Of a stretch of DNA of 25,784 nt, positions 1 to 10,587 are shown in pieces (position 1 is the first letter of the stretch; every line of letters begins with the position of its first letter). The position numbers and the translations under genes were made by a program. The DNA is from Mastigamoeba balamuthi (taxonomy: Eukaryota; Evosea; Mastigamoebida; Mastigamoebidae): NCBI GenBank assembly GCA_902651635.1, contig CACRSC010000026.1, forward strand, positions 21,978 to 47,761. The letters run 5' to 3'. The notes under the pieces were generated by a model that did no database searches, was not told the origin of the DNA, and saw nothing but the letters and a program-made list of their open reading frames with translations.

Positions 1-1495
1 GCGACGGCGACGGCGGCGACAACGACGCGGGGCAGCGGCCAGAGGGCCCACGCCGCTCCGAGTCTGCGCGCAGCAGGTGCGCGCGGCCAGTGCTCTCTCT
101 CTCTCTCTCTCTCTCTGGTTCTCTCTGTGCTGTGCGCTTCTGCCAGGGGTCGGACCCCACGCATCTTGAGGCAATTGCATGCTGCTGTTTCCTGGCACCC
201 GGTGACGCACGCGCCAGACCCAGAGAGGCAGTGCGCTTTTTACCGTGTCGCGTGGCCGCTGTGAGGGGCCCAATCGGGCTTGCTGCAGTGCCACGAGGAG
301 CGGAGGAATGGCAGCGCAGGCAGTGACGTCACTCAGTCGACCTGACCCGGGCGGGGGGTGGTGGGGGGTGCAGGGACCAGCAGCTGCCCAGGTTCTCATG
401 GCGCGAGCACCTGAGGCAGCAGCAGCGGCAGCAGCGGCAGCCGTCGCTCTCTGCGCCCATTGTGCTCGACGACGACGACGACGACGACTACGACGACGAT
501 GACGAGACCACCAGCGACTCTGGCGACGTCTCGCCGTTCTCGTTCAGCCCCCCTGGCAACGCCCGCGAGCCCTACAGCGGTATCGCCCCGGGTACGCAGT
601 GCAATGCCTCGTGGGCCTTTCTTTGTCTCTGCCGCGGCTCTGGCGTCTGGATCGTTGCTCTGCCAGCCTCGCAGAATGCGCCCTCTCTGCTGGGGCGTGC
701 GCCCCAGCGCGTGCAGTGGCCGCTGTAACCCAGCACGTCTGGGCTGTAGCGTGCGCCAATACTGATGCTCTGGACACTGCGCTGCTGCAGCGCCGACACA
801 GAGGCAGCGGAAGGAGGCGCAGAGGGCGCAGCGGCGCAGGGCGATGCTGGAGCAGCGCGCGGACGAGGACCTGGCCCGAGCGATCGACGCCTCGATGCGG
901 GGCGACGACGACGCGCTCGTGGTCATCAGCGACGACGAGGACGAGGGGCGCGACGTCCAGGAGGTCGACAGGCTGTCGTGGCAGTCGGCCCTCGAGACGC
1001 CCGAGCAGCGGAGGGCCCTCAGAGAGGAGCAGCAGCGCGCGTACCAGAGGGCCCTCGAGGCCGACAGGGCCAAGGAGATAGCCGCGGCCCTCGGCTCCGT
1101 CGTAGTGCCCCCTAGCGCGCTGCCCGAGCCCGAGCAGCAGCCCGCCAGCGCCCCTCCGAGGCCGCAGCCTCCCGAGCTGCCCGCGGAGCCCGCCGAGGGC
1201 ACCACACTGGCGTTCCGTACGCGCAACAGCTGCTCCCGAGACTCGCGACTGACCGGACGCTCTGCGAGAAGGGATGCCGGACGGGACGAGGGTCGTGAGG
1301 AGGTTCGCCGAGGGGGCGGTGCTCGGCGACATCAAAAGGTTCGTGTGGGCCACGACGGGCGCGCCGCCCGGCGAGTTCGAGCTGACGTCCGAGTTCCCGA
1401 GGCGGTCGTACCACGACAGCCCCGACAGCACGACGCTCGAGCAGGCGGGCATCGCCCCGCACTCGCTGCTCACGGTGTTCATTGCCTCGCGTTGA
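1..1495 (+). CDS. UBX-domain protein with a ubiquitin-interacting motif (5' partial)
   Basis: Likely a p97/Cdc48 adaptor that binds ubiquitin. The last exon gives a clear UBX fold (about 1199-1492) with FRMPDGTRVVRRF, EFPRR and a C-terminal LLTVFIASR. Upstream lie a UIM (DEDLARAIDASM, about 862-897), acidic runs, and REEQQRAYQRALEADRAKE, which resembles the segment before the UBX domain in FAF1/UBXD8 proteins. Model: exons 1-76, 147-201, 289-322, 391-591, 791-1216 and 1272-1495. All phases agree and the joined frame stays open. Introns begin GTGCGC, GTGACG, GTGACG, GTACGC and GTACGC. Exons from 391 on are well supported. The first three rest only on phase and splice sites, and no start codon is visible, so the gene probably begins left of the window. 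A GAC-repeat encodes a poly-Asp run near 468-500. No thioredoxin-like UAS domain or clear UBA is seen in the visible part. Confidence 0.8.
93..116. repeat. (CT)n microsatellite
   Basis: Twelve or so uninterrupted CT dinucleotides. In the proposed gene model they lie inside intron 77-146, where they would serve as the polypyrimidine tract before the TGCCAG acceptor. Confidence 0.9.
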
Positions 1496-1681
1496 CTCTT
1501 CCGAACAAAGGCGTCCGTCGAACAAACGCACCGAGCGAGACACCACGTCGCACTGCTCTCTTCGCGAAGCGGTCACATACTCCCGTTACGCGAAAGCGGT
1601 GCTCTGGGCAAATCGTGCTCCTCGCGAATTCTTGTGATCTCTTGGTGTGGTGCGGTCTCTCATCCCACCAGTTCAGTGCCA

Positions 1682-2688
1682 TTAGAGCTTTCCCCAGTTT
1701 CCCCTGGGGAAATGCGGAGCAGCCGCTCCAATCATGCGGGTATCCCGTTTGCCCACTGTCTCCCTGCAGAGCGCCAGCTCGTACCCGAGGCGCAGATCAG
1801 CCATGGCATCCTTTATGCTCGACACGATCTCGTGTTTCTCATCGCTGGCAACCGACTTGAGGTCGTCGATGAGACGGCAGGCTGCCTTCATTGGCTCAGG
1901 CATTCTGCCCTGGAGGCTCATGTCAGTGTGGAGACTGGCGGACCATCGGGGAATACCAGTGGATTCTTGAGAGAGGCAACCGGGCTGCCCACCACGCCGT
2001 AGAGCGGGCGGAACCTGAGATGGACCGAGCCCACAGAGCCCACCCGCAGGACAAACGCAGGCTTGCGCCTGTGAAAGGAAATCAACCCACGGAGGCTTGG
2101 GATGCTCTCTGGCTCAGAGTGCTCTCCGTACAGAGCGCCTTCCACCACAGATACCCCGGTATTGGAGCCCAGATCGATAACAGCCACGAGCCCGTTGGGC
2201 AGCAGGGTCACCAGGAGGTGGGCACGGGACAGGTCGGTGGTGTCCTGGAGCTGGACGTTGCATCCCTCGTGCCGCCCCACCAGAGCGGGCAGGGAGATGT
2301 TGAACAGGCGGTTGCAGTCAGGGTCCGACGCGAGCGAAACACTGACGGCGTAGCTTGGCCCGCTGGATTCGTAGTTTTCCGTGTGGGTAGAGCGACGCAT
2401 TTGCCTCTGCATTTTGAACCGATAAGCGGAATCAAAAAGGAGAAAAACAGTTGAGCAGTGGCGTACGTATCTACGAGAGATGTCATAGGCGAGGAAGGTG
2501 CGGATCGTCGGGCTGTGCATGAGCATCCCGTCTGCAAGAACGAGAGAGGAGTTGTGCAGATCTTCCTCGCAGACGGAGGACATGGTCCCAGTGGCACAGA
2601 ACTCGGCACACCTCTGGGCCAGCAGGCACAGAGCCCTCCGTCCCTCGCTGACCTCGAGGATGCCGGGCGCTGTCTTTGCAAATGCCAT
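1682..2688 (-). CDS. FHA-domain protein
   Basis: Probably binds phosphothreonine peptides. The FHA core is visible as LVGRHEGCNVQLQD, then SRAH, then IDLGSNTGVSV, which matches the family's GR, SxxH and NG-loop signatures; the domain covers roughly residues 94-190. A helical N-terminal segment precedes it and a charged helical tail follows. Proposed exons are 2688-2467, 2406-1981 and 1909-1682, giving about 291 aa. Intron 2466-2407 begins GTACGC and ends TGCAG. It is 60 nt, in phase and stop-free, so it could also be read through. The donor of the second intron is uncertain: 1995, 1992, 1980 and 1956 all keep phase with the CTCCAG acceptor. Without that splice the protein stops right after the FHA fold. 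Upstream exons cannot be excluded. The gene converges on the UBX gene with 186 nt between their stops. Confidence 0.7.
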
Positions 2689-3779
2689 TGGCTGAGCGTG
2701 TAGGAGAATGTGTGGAATGCGAATACAACAGCGAATAAAGAAGTATGTATATTATTGGCAGAATCCACGTCAGTGATACTGTGCCAGGCATTTTCTCAGC
2801 CGGAACAATATGACCATTTCCATGATTCAATACTTCCGCAAAAAGAGAAAGCAAAATAGAATGGCGGGGGGTATTTCAACTTTGGAAGACCATCGAAATA
2901 TTGGCGGAAAGTGAAGAAAGGGTCGTTTCTCTGGATCACACACCCATCGGCCGGGCGCCCTCAGGCACAATTTGTTCTGAGCAGGCGACGTAGAGGGTAG
3001 GGTGCTCACCAGAGAACCGTCACAATTCGGAGGATTATCTAGAGTGATGCCAGCCACTATTCACTGTCCCCAGCCCTGGCCGAGGGCTTGCCGATGGACT
3101 CCTGCACTTCACCGTGAGAGCGTGCTCGAAAAGAGGCGCGACATCGGATCGCATCCCACTGTTATTTTGGAAAGCTGTGTCCTGGCTGGGCTGCAGGACC
3201 GATAACGCAGAATCCTCTATCGGAGTTGAAGTCTTGTGCTGGATACATATTGTGGTGACGAAGTACATGTTCTGACACATGCAGCCACCAGTGAGACTGC
3301 CATAATGGCGCCCTAGTTCACTGTCTTGTGCTCCCAGTTGCCAGAAGACGCAGCCTATGGAAGCTCCAAAACCGGTTGAGGACAGTACGGGCCTTTGCAC
3401 GTTCCTCTGTAGCGAAAAAGCATCAGTGCCTGGAGCTCCTCAACTGGGCCAACACGCGCGTAGTATTGATTCAGCGGTGCAGAACAGGTTCTTCACTCTG
3501 CAGGATTTTCTTCTTCCCTCGTCGATCGACACGATTCCTGACCATGCGCAGGCCACATAAACACACGTTGCACAGGGCAGAACACCAAGATTTGATCACG
3601 AATCGGACATCTACTCGGAGAGGAAACCCTCCCTCCCCACAAAAAAATCTATCTTCAGGAGCTTGTTTTGTTTTTCTCTCTGTTTTCTGGCACACCTGAA
3701 GCTCAGTTGTCCTGTCACTACGCCGTTTCTGTCGAAAGACTCCACCACCATTCCACACCGCACGACACTACTCAATCGC
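2689..3779. other. Intergenic region between divergent genes
   Basis: This 1.1 kb separates the start of the FHA gene (minus) from the start of the surface-protein gene (plus) and is clearly poorer in GC than the flanking coding DNA. Two overlapping minus-strand open stretches (3400-3035 and 3057-2827) have no recognisable motif or convincing composition, and may be chance, unknown 5' exons or relics. An AT-rich patch lies near 2735-2760. I see no RNA gene or transposon signature. Confidence 0.5.
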
Positions 3780-6700
3780 ATGATGGTCGTGCGCTCTGCA
3801 GGCGGACTTGTTCTGCCTCTTCTCTGCCTGTTTTCTCTGGTGGGTTCCGCGTTTGCTCGGCCCCCACAGCAGCAAAAAGCCCCTCTGGGCTTCCAGCCCG
3901 ACTCCTACGACCCCACACGCCCTGTCCACGTCTCCTTCTCGGGCTCTGCCCCCGCCCCCGCCCCGATTCATGCCGGCGCGAGGAGGGCGAGGGGCGAGAT
4001 GAAGGGGTTCGTGATGGTGGACGAGAGCGAGAGCGAGGGCCATGGAGCCAGCGAGTACGTGCTCGACTACTCTGCTGACATCATCGCTGGCGTCCGCTCC
4101 GCCGACATGGAGGCCTCCATCGACACCATCCACTGCGCCGACACCTTCATCGGTGCGCTGACGCCGAACCGAATGGCTTTTTGCCTCGCGGACTCAGGAG
4201 TTCAGTCAACACCCACCCCGGTTTTCCTTTGAATCGAGAAAACCCCATTTGAACAGCAGGCAACATCGACACTTAGGACTTTTTCTACTTTACCCTGCGG
4301 GTCACAGACGTTGCTCTGGGGACACCCGACGCTGAGGAGATCGTCGGGTGGGGCCGCAACTTCACGTTTGTGGCGTCTGCCGAGTGGGGCTGCCCCGAGG
4401 GCGACGTGTACCGCAGGGTGTCCCACGTGCAGGCCCTCGACGCCTCGCACTGCCGCCTGTGGGCCTCCGAGAAGCTCTCCGTGACGCAAGTCATCGAGAA
4501 CGCCACGGTCAGGCTCAGGCAGCGCGAGAGACAGGGCCCCAGCCACCACAGAGCCCCCAGGACGCCGAGGAGGATGGTGGTCAGAGGGGACTCGACAGTG
4601 CAGCTCTACTTCACTGATCCGCAGCCCGGCAAGACGTACATCGTGGGCGATTCGGTCGTGCTGTCGTGGGAGTACGGATCCAAGTTCTCCAGCAGGGACA
4701 CTGTAGACCTCACGATATGGATTGCCCGGCCATCCGGCCCTCACACTCTGGTGGCCTCTGCATACAACGTGCCAATCACAGAGAGCGGCTACAGAGAGCT
4801 GCCAGTGAGCGAATCGCTGGAGACGAGCTCGCAGTACTACTGTATGCTCACAGTCCGTGGCAGAGGGATCACGGCGCACAGCCAGAAGTTCTCCGTACGG
4901 ACTCGGGTTGACGCGCCGTCCATCGAGATCACGAATCCGAGCACGCAGACAGTGATCACCAAGCAGGATGCCTATATTACCCTTGAATGGACTGTAACAG
5001 GGGAGTACGACCGTGATGGTCGTGTATTCCTAGGGCTATACAGATCGTCAAGTACTGGCTGGGACACACTGGTCACCTCCGGAAATCCCCCCATTGTCAA
5101 TGGTGGGGGTGACTACGCGTTCCCCCTCTGGCCCTGGTTGAAGATTATCCCAAGTGCAGACTACTACGTCAAGGCTAGTTTTGTGTGGCAGGGGATCACC
5201 ATAGAGAGTGTGTCGAAGAAGTTCAGCGTTTACATCACCCCTCTGTTCAGGATCAGATACCCTCCGACCCCGTCGGCTGAGGAGAAGAGGTATCCTGGAA
5301 ACCCTCTCGAGATTCAGTGGACGCCCTCCGCTGCAGCTCCATCGGATGTGTTCGTGAATTTGTTCGTACAGAGGCCACTCCTGTGGGACACGCTACTGTC
5401 GACCAGTTCAGACAGTGGCTGGGTGAGTGCCAAAGACCTCGATACTCTTGCTGATTTGGTTTTAAGATTCGGTCCTCGCGAGGGCGATGGTCCTTCACAC
5501 CGGAAGCAGGCCATGCATTCCCTGTTTACTTTGGCATTGGCTACAACTGTTGGTTCGGCCGAGTTTGGTGCAACTACGTGTACACTCCAGCCTTTTTCCT
5601 GCCAGCCCAGTTGGACTACTTGTGGGTTCAACCCGAGACCGAGCTTCTTTCGGACAACTGCAGCTCTTGCAATACTCTATCGGCGCATTCTTTCAATGGT
5701 CCCATGTGCACTCTCTGCTCCCTCGGTGTTCAGGTTGAGCAGAGTGTGATCAGCAAAGACTGCTCTGTTTCAACAATTTCAGATCTGTTCGACCTTCAGG
5801 TATGAATTATATTTCTACGTTTTGCCTCTGACACCTCAGGACTTCAGTTAGATATTGGTCTGATGAGGGTGAATCGTGCCAGCTTCAATATAACTGGTAG
5901 TGCGGACATTCACATTGGTTCCTTGAGAGGAAAGATGATGGCGAACTACTCGAAGATTGATACAATCCAGATACCGTTACCACAACCGCTCCTTTGGTCC
6001 ATTGATCTCGGATACGTGAAACTGCGCCTGGGGTTCCATCTCGATGCGGAATTGATCACTGAAGTCATAGTATGACCTTCCTGCTGGTTTCATCTGACCT
6101 TTTATAAGGCCGACGGGTTAGTCGACATCGACCTGAATGATGTGGACCAACGCGTGCATTATGTGCTTGCTGTGACGTATGGAGCGTTGGTTCAGAACCA
6201 GAGAACTATGCACATGAAATGGGACAACGAGGATACACTACCTGGCAAAATCATATCTCGTGGCACGGCTTTTCTCAGTGCTGGAATCAAGTTTTCCGCC
6301 GTATTTGAGGCCTTCTCACTTCTTCGGGCGTCTGCCTGGATCCATCCTGCCATCGAGGCAATTGGTGTTTTTTCTTATCCCGCATTCCCTGCTATGACGG
6401 AGCCAATCAGGGAGAAGGGATATCACCTGGGCAACTGTTCATCCCCGCATCTGGCCGAGTACCTGATTCGCCTGGGATTGTACTATGGCTATCAGGTGTA
6501 CGTCTTGGGCTTGGGGACATGGGAGAAAAGCGATTTTCTGGAGAGTCCACTTGTATCAGGATGCATGCTTTCAGTATCAAGTACACGTGCAGAGCTTCCA
6601 TATTTGAGAGTTCGGTTGTCAGCTCCTTGGAATGTCGTCCTTCCAACAATCGATGCACTCTCGTGCTCCTCTGCTCTCTCTCGGGACATTGCAGGAGCAG

Positions 6701-7809
6701 TTGGCGTGCCAGATGCAGATGTTATGGCCAAGTGCAATGGAAGAGATATTACTGTGGCGTTTTTGAACTCAGCGGCAGACGTGAATAATCAAGCAAAGAT
6801 TTGCATACAGTCCTCGTCGTGCGGGCTGTCTCGAGCGCCCATATTCGCTGCCATCAGTGGGCTCATCACCGGAGTCAACGAAGGTACATATCGCAATACT
6901 CTTCTTACTCTAACAAGCGACAGATACAATGGAGTCGAGCAGCAGTGCAAACACAATTACCCCTTCTTCAGACTCAAGCGAAGCTATTCTGGAAAGTTCA
7001 GGTAAGGAAGTATCTCCTGCCAAATACCATTTAAAATTGAGAATTGTAGATAGGGCCACCCTCTTATCTGACAGTGCAGAATCATCTTCCGGTGTCCACA
7101 CAGAAGTAATAAGTGGAATTTCGTCACTGAACAGCGCCGACTCTGGTAGGCAATTGATTACTCTTCTTATACTGAATTGCGAGTCGTTATTATGTCAACA
7201 GAGAGTATGCCCTCGACTCCTTTCAGTTCCGAGGCAGGCATCATCGTCAGTTCCTCAGCGAGCGACAGCTGGACGAGGAATCTTGGCATCTCGAGCTCGC
7301 ATGGAACTAGCAGACCACATGTGCTATCAGGTTCCGTTTTTCATTCGGTCCTTCTCTCTCTGACATTGAAAGCCCAGACGAGACATCATCCATAATTCCA
7401 GTGCCAAATACCGCATCTGATTCGTCTGAGAGTTTCGGCAGCAGAAGCAGCAGTGCTGATTCTCTGCCTTCCTCATCATCTCATTTTGCATCTGCAAGTG
7501 GTTCGGATACAGCCATTCTCGCTGCATTCATCCGTACTCAATTGCTGTGCAGATAAGACTACAGTTCTGGCCCCCAACGCGGATGAAAGCACGGCCTCGG
7601 ATGTGCTGGATACTACGGACCACTCCCCTCGATCTCGCCGACTCGCTGTCTACATCGGTGCTGCTGTGGGTGCCGTTGGGGCACTGGCAATTGTGGCCGC
7701 TGTAGTAGCTGTTGTCCTGGTACATAGGCAGCGGCACTCACAGCAGAGAGATAACACAGGGGTCAACCTTCTTGATAGATGGAACGGTGAGACCACTGAT
7801 GAGATCTGA
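3780..7809 (+). CDS. Type I surface glycoprotein-like protein with three Kre9/KNH-like Ig repeats
   Basis: Predicted cell-surface protein of about 1165 aa. Residues 1-26 form a signal peptide ending GSAFA. Three beta-sandwich repeats of the Ser/Thr-rich GPI-anchored (Kre9/KNH) type follow at about 221-321, 329-432 and 438-545, each with a 'G..v.l.W' core (VGDSVVLSWEYG, DAYITLEWTVTG, PGNPLEIQWTP). A Cys-rich linker and a large unrecognised beta-rich region come next, then a Ser-rich stalk (about 940-1110), one TM helix (about 1111-1137, LAVYIGAAVGAVGALAIV) and a 28-residue cytoplasmic tail. Exons: 3780-4152, 4308-5422, 5467-5799, 5848-6069, 6109-6883, 6924-7001, 7050-7145, 7202-7330, 7378-7497, 7553-7809. 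Their sum is a multiple of three and every junction keeps phase. Intron 7002-7049 is 48 nt and stop-free, so it may be retained. GC drops after about 4900. The start at 3780 was chosen because it gives the best signal peptide. The ligand is unknown. Confidence 0.8.
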
Positions 7810-7897
7810 TGAAAATCAGTGGTACACTCCCGCATCACAATGATTACAAAACGATGCAGAAATGGGTTGCTTCGACCAATTCCTTTTTGGAAAGCAG

Positions 7898-7903
7898 TTT
7901 ATT
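7898..7903 (-). terminator. Possible poly(A) signal of decayed family X copy
   Basis: AATAAA on the minus strand, just downstream of the last family X homology in that orientation. It is a six-base match in a moderately AT-rich patch, so it may be chance. Confidence 0.3.
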
Positions 7904-7913
7904 GGAAGATGCC

Positions 7914-8210
7914 TCACTTTTCGCCAGTAAGCAAGTTCGCCACGCGGCACCAGAGGTTGAGGAAAATGCCGAGGGCGACCTCCTTGCCAACCCTTCGCAG
8001 CGACTGGCGCTCGAGGGTCAGGACGCTCACCGCGCAACGTGCGACAGCATAGTCTTTCCGAATCAGGGAGTGCCTATCGCACCTGAACCACAACACCTTC
8101 TGGCAGGCCGGGTGTGGTGCTGCGGAACAGGTTGGCCAGCCATGCTACGGCCTCCCGTGGCAGGCCCCCGGGCTCCTGCATCCCCTCCTCCAGCTCGGGC
8201 TGCGTCTCGG
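7914..8210 (-). pseudogene. Family X relic, C-terminal part (first internal repeat)
   Basis: The minus strand reads QEPGGLPREAVAWLANLF and, in another frame, CDRHSLIRKDYAVARCAV then QSLRRVGKEVALG. These closely match EPEGLSREAAAW, CDRTSVHRRDCAVALGVV and QSLRGVGKEVALGHYL in the family X copy at 15263-17157. A 2-nt indel near 8105 throws the two halves into different frames, and a stop follows QVR. Only the first of the two internal repeats of the family is kept. The part of the family that should come just before it is replaced by an inverted piece of the surface-protein gene. The function of the family is unknown. Confidence 0.7.
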
Positions 8211-8214
8211 TGCG

Positions 8215-8724
8215 CGCAAGGAGCGAGATGAAGGGGTTCGTGATGGTTAGCGAGAGCACGGGAGCGGGAGAGTACGTGGTCGACTATTCAGCCAGCTGAC
8301 ATCATCTCTGGCATCCGCTCCGTCGACATGGAGGCCTCCATTGACACCTGCACCGACACCTATATCGGTGCGTTCCCTTCGTATTGGTTCGTGGTGGGCG
8401 TTGGTATTAGTATCCAGCCAAGCAATTATGTAAGTGGGGTTAAGACATGATTTCTGTTTTTTCCCTACGGCAGACGTTGCCTTGAGTGCCGGGTTCACAT
8501 CCGATTCGGTGGCTACGGGGGGGTCACATTTCACCTTTGTGGCGTCTGCCGAGTGGGGCTGCCCCGAGGGCGATGCCTTCCGCAGAGTGTCCCATGTGCA
8601 GGTCCTAGATGACCGCCACCTGTGGACCTCCGAGAAGCTCTCTGTGGCCCACGTCCTCGAGAACGCCACTATCAGACTCAGGCGGCGCGAAATACAGCAG
8701 AGCGCCATCAAACTACGACAGTAA
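8215..8724 (+). pseudogene. Partial copy of the surface-protein gene (N-terminal module)
   Basis: Matches the parent gene at about 3990-4540. Both encode EMKGFVMV, then DIISGIRSVDMEASID (parent DIIAGVRSADMEASID), then after an intron FTFVASAEWGCPEGD, RRVSHVQ and EKLSV. The intron is kept at the same place: 8368-8473, donor GTGCGT, acceptor GGCAG. A 4-nt insertion near 8291 makes a frameshift and a TGA in the first exon. Signal peptide, Ig repeats, stalk and TM helix are all missing, and the second exon ends at a TAA at 8722. It is best read as a dead duplicate. The second exon alone is open for about 83 codons. Confidence 0.8.
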
Positions 8725-8744
8725 CAGAGCACAGGAACGGCATC

Positions 8745-9030
8745 AGAAGGTCTGGCGGGGTCGATGTCCACGACGTCGAGTTGCGGGGCGAACCAGCGGA
8801 GGACGTAGACGCCCCCTTCTGTGCAGCACAGCCCGTTCGACACGCGATTGGCGTGCCGCAGGGACCACAGTGCGCGACGAACGCCCCGACGCCTCTCTGC
8901 AGCGGGCAGCGTGAACATGTGAGTGAGCAGAGAGCGCACTGTGGAGCTCCTGGGCAACGGTCTGGACCACATACGGTCTCTGGTAGAGTATCCGGTGGCG
9001 CTTTGGCACAGCGAGCTTGATAGCGAGTGA
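8745..9030 (-). pseudogene. Family X relic, N-terminal part
   Basis: On the minus strand the sequence reads VVQTVAQELHS, then in another frame TVRSLL, then GVYVLRWFAPQLDVVDIDPAR. The intact-looking copy has VVQAVAQELHS, ERSLL and AVYAVLRWFATHLDVVGIGPAR in the same order. Frames differ between the two copies at the ELHS junction, so at least one copy is broken there, unless an intron ends at CACAG. The homology stops near 8755, exactly where the inverted surface-protein fragment begins. Confidence 0.65.
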
Positions 9031-9617
9031 CCCTGGTGGCTCAGTGTCTTCTCTCTTACTGCTTGGATACAGTTTTTTTCCCCCAGAGCTGTGTTCAGTT
9101 CTCACCGTGTGGGGCGAATCAACAAAGTCGGAGCGACATGAAGCCTGTCCGGGCAGGCGTTGCCAAATTGAATGCAAAACAGATATCTTTGCTGTTGTGC
9201 CGTTAGCCATGAACTCCGTTGCTTCGCATCTGCATCTGATTTCCCTCAACAGAGGAAACACGACAATTGGGCAATTTGTCGCCGGTCGTAATTCGGACAG
9301 AAAAGCGCAGGTAAACAAACAACAGGTGCGGCCCTTCCTACCGTTGGGGTGGGGAGACCGCGGAGGGGGGGGCCACGCCAGGGGCTGATTTTATAAAGCA
9401 GAACCGCGTGCATACAGTGTCTGTGTGCCACCAACAGGTGTTCGCCCGTTGGCCGAAAAAGAGGGCAGGCAGCTGACCGAAATGCCGAGGCATTCCGGGT
9501 ACGCCGGCGCAGCGATTTGGGTGGAATTTCGGGTGGCTGATGTCAGCAGGCAGCCGCAACCGCCTTACTTTGCTATCTGCCCACACCGTCTCACACTCGT
9601 CACACATCTTCCCCCTC
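9031..9617. other. Intergenic region upstream of the GYGIV-repeat gene
   Basis: No gene recognised. It has mixed composition, with G-rich and C-rich patches near 9360-9375 and a TATA-like element just after. Open frames here have no motif and are read as chance. Confidence 0.45.
9389..9397 (+). promoter_or_regulatory. TATA-like element
   Basis: TTTTATAAA lies in otherwise GC-rich sequence, about 220 nt upstream of the start of the secreted repeat protein. It is a plausible core promoter element, but distance and function are untested. Confidence 0.3.
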
Positions 9618-10225
9618 ATGTCTCGCCTCTGCTGGGCCTGCTTCCTGACCATCGTCGCCGTTGCCACGGCTGTGAGGGACCCTCGCCACTGCGGTGTCGC
9701 GTGCTCACACAAGAGGTGGCTCTCGGACAGGAGACGTGCGCGCCGTGGTTCCAAGACGAGTACGCGGGGCGCATCGACGTCGACCACCCGTCCGGCCAGG
9801 ACAACCACGCGTACACCACCGGCGGCTCCATCACCATGCTCCAGGTCATCTACCAGGACGGCTACGGCATCGTCAACATGCGCCTGTTCTACGGGAGCGC
9901 CGCCGTGCACCCGATGAAGAGCTACTCGCACGGCAACCTCGGCAGAGGCTGGATGGCCACGGACTTTGACGGCAACGTGATCACCGTCAGCGGCAACTTC
10001 GACGGGATGCAGTTTGCGTACCAGAGCGGCTACGGCATCGTCAACGTCCGCCTGCACACCGTTGGGGCCTCGGCGGCCGTGTGGGGCGGCTGGCTCACCG
10101 AGGTCGTCAGAGACATCGAGTTCGTCGGCGACGCCCTCGTGGGCACGAGTCTGAACTCGGTGTGGACATGGCGCCAGAACGGGTACGGCATCGTCGACGC
10201 GAGGTCCTGCGTCAACAACGCCTGA
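9618..10225 (+). CDS. Small secreted protein with three GYGIV repeats (lectin-like, unidentified)
   Basis: Predicted 187-aa secreted protein. Exon 1 (9618-9671) encodes only a signal peptide, MSRLCWACFLTIVAVATA. Intron 9672-9715 (44 nt, GTGAGG to AAGAG) leads in phase to exon 2 (9716-10225), starting VALGQETCAPWF. The mature chain has three copies of a 51-56 residue unit marked by YQDGYGIVNMRL, YQSGYGIVNVRL and RQNGYGIVDARS, separated by Gly- and Trp-rich strands (GRGWMATDFDGN, VWGGWLTEV). Such threefold beta units are typical of secreted lectins and similar sugar-binding folds, but I do not recognise the family, so binding is inference. A longer open frame begins at 9425 but lacks a signal peptide and has low-quality sequence before the splice. 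Confidence 0.7.
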
Positions 10226-10587
10226 GCACCCGCCCCATTTCGACTGGGTGGTTGGCTGCATGCCAGCCGACATAACAGGAGACAAGCAGAGTCTCTCGCT
10301 GCACCCGAGTTCTCTTGGTAGCTCCCTGTTCCTCAGCCATAGCGTTCAGAGAACATGCAAGGGAGTTGTAGGCTGTGCCTTGTATGGCCGTTTCGTATCC
10401 AGTCGCAGGCGACGTGAGATGCCTTGTCCTCAATATTATACACGGTACGAGGGCCGGGCTTTGCCTCAGTCCACTATTCATTCAGTCGCCGAGCCCTACT
10501 CGGCGCCCATGTAGTTGATGTGTGCGCATGTTGATTACGCCTAGTAGTTAGTAGTCAGGCACAATATCAGTATTCTTACCGAGCCCT
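10226..10587. other. Intergenic region
   Basis: No gene recognised between the GYGIV-repeat gene and the CN-hydrolase fragment. It is lower in GC than the flanks, with a short AT-rich patch near 10430-10445 and no clear poly(A) signal. Confidence 0.4.

Noticed and set aside
324-331. CRE palindrome TGACGTCA as promoter site
   Set aside because: It overlaps the predicted donor region of an intron in the UBX gene, so a promoter role is doubtful.
462-728. Separate small Asp-rich gene
   Set aside because: The poly-Asp stretch lies in an exon of the UBX gene; reading past 591 runs into a phase-compatible intron.
3035-3400. 121-codon minus-strand frame as a gene
   Set aside because: No recognisable domain, no convincing start context and no link by splicing to the FHA gene that I could justify.
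9425-10225. Longer unspliced version of the GYGIV-repeat protein
   Set aside because: The spliced model supplies a clear signal peptide with phase-matched splice sites; the added N-terminal 100 residues look non-coding.
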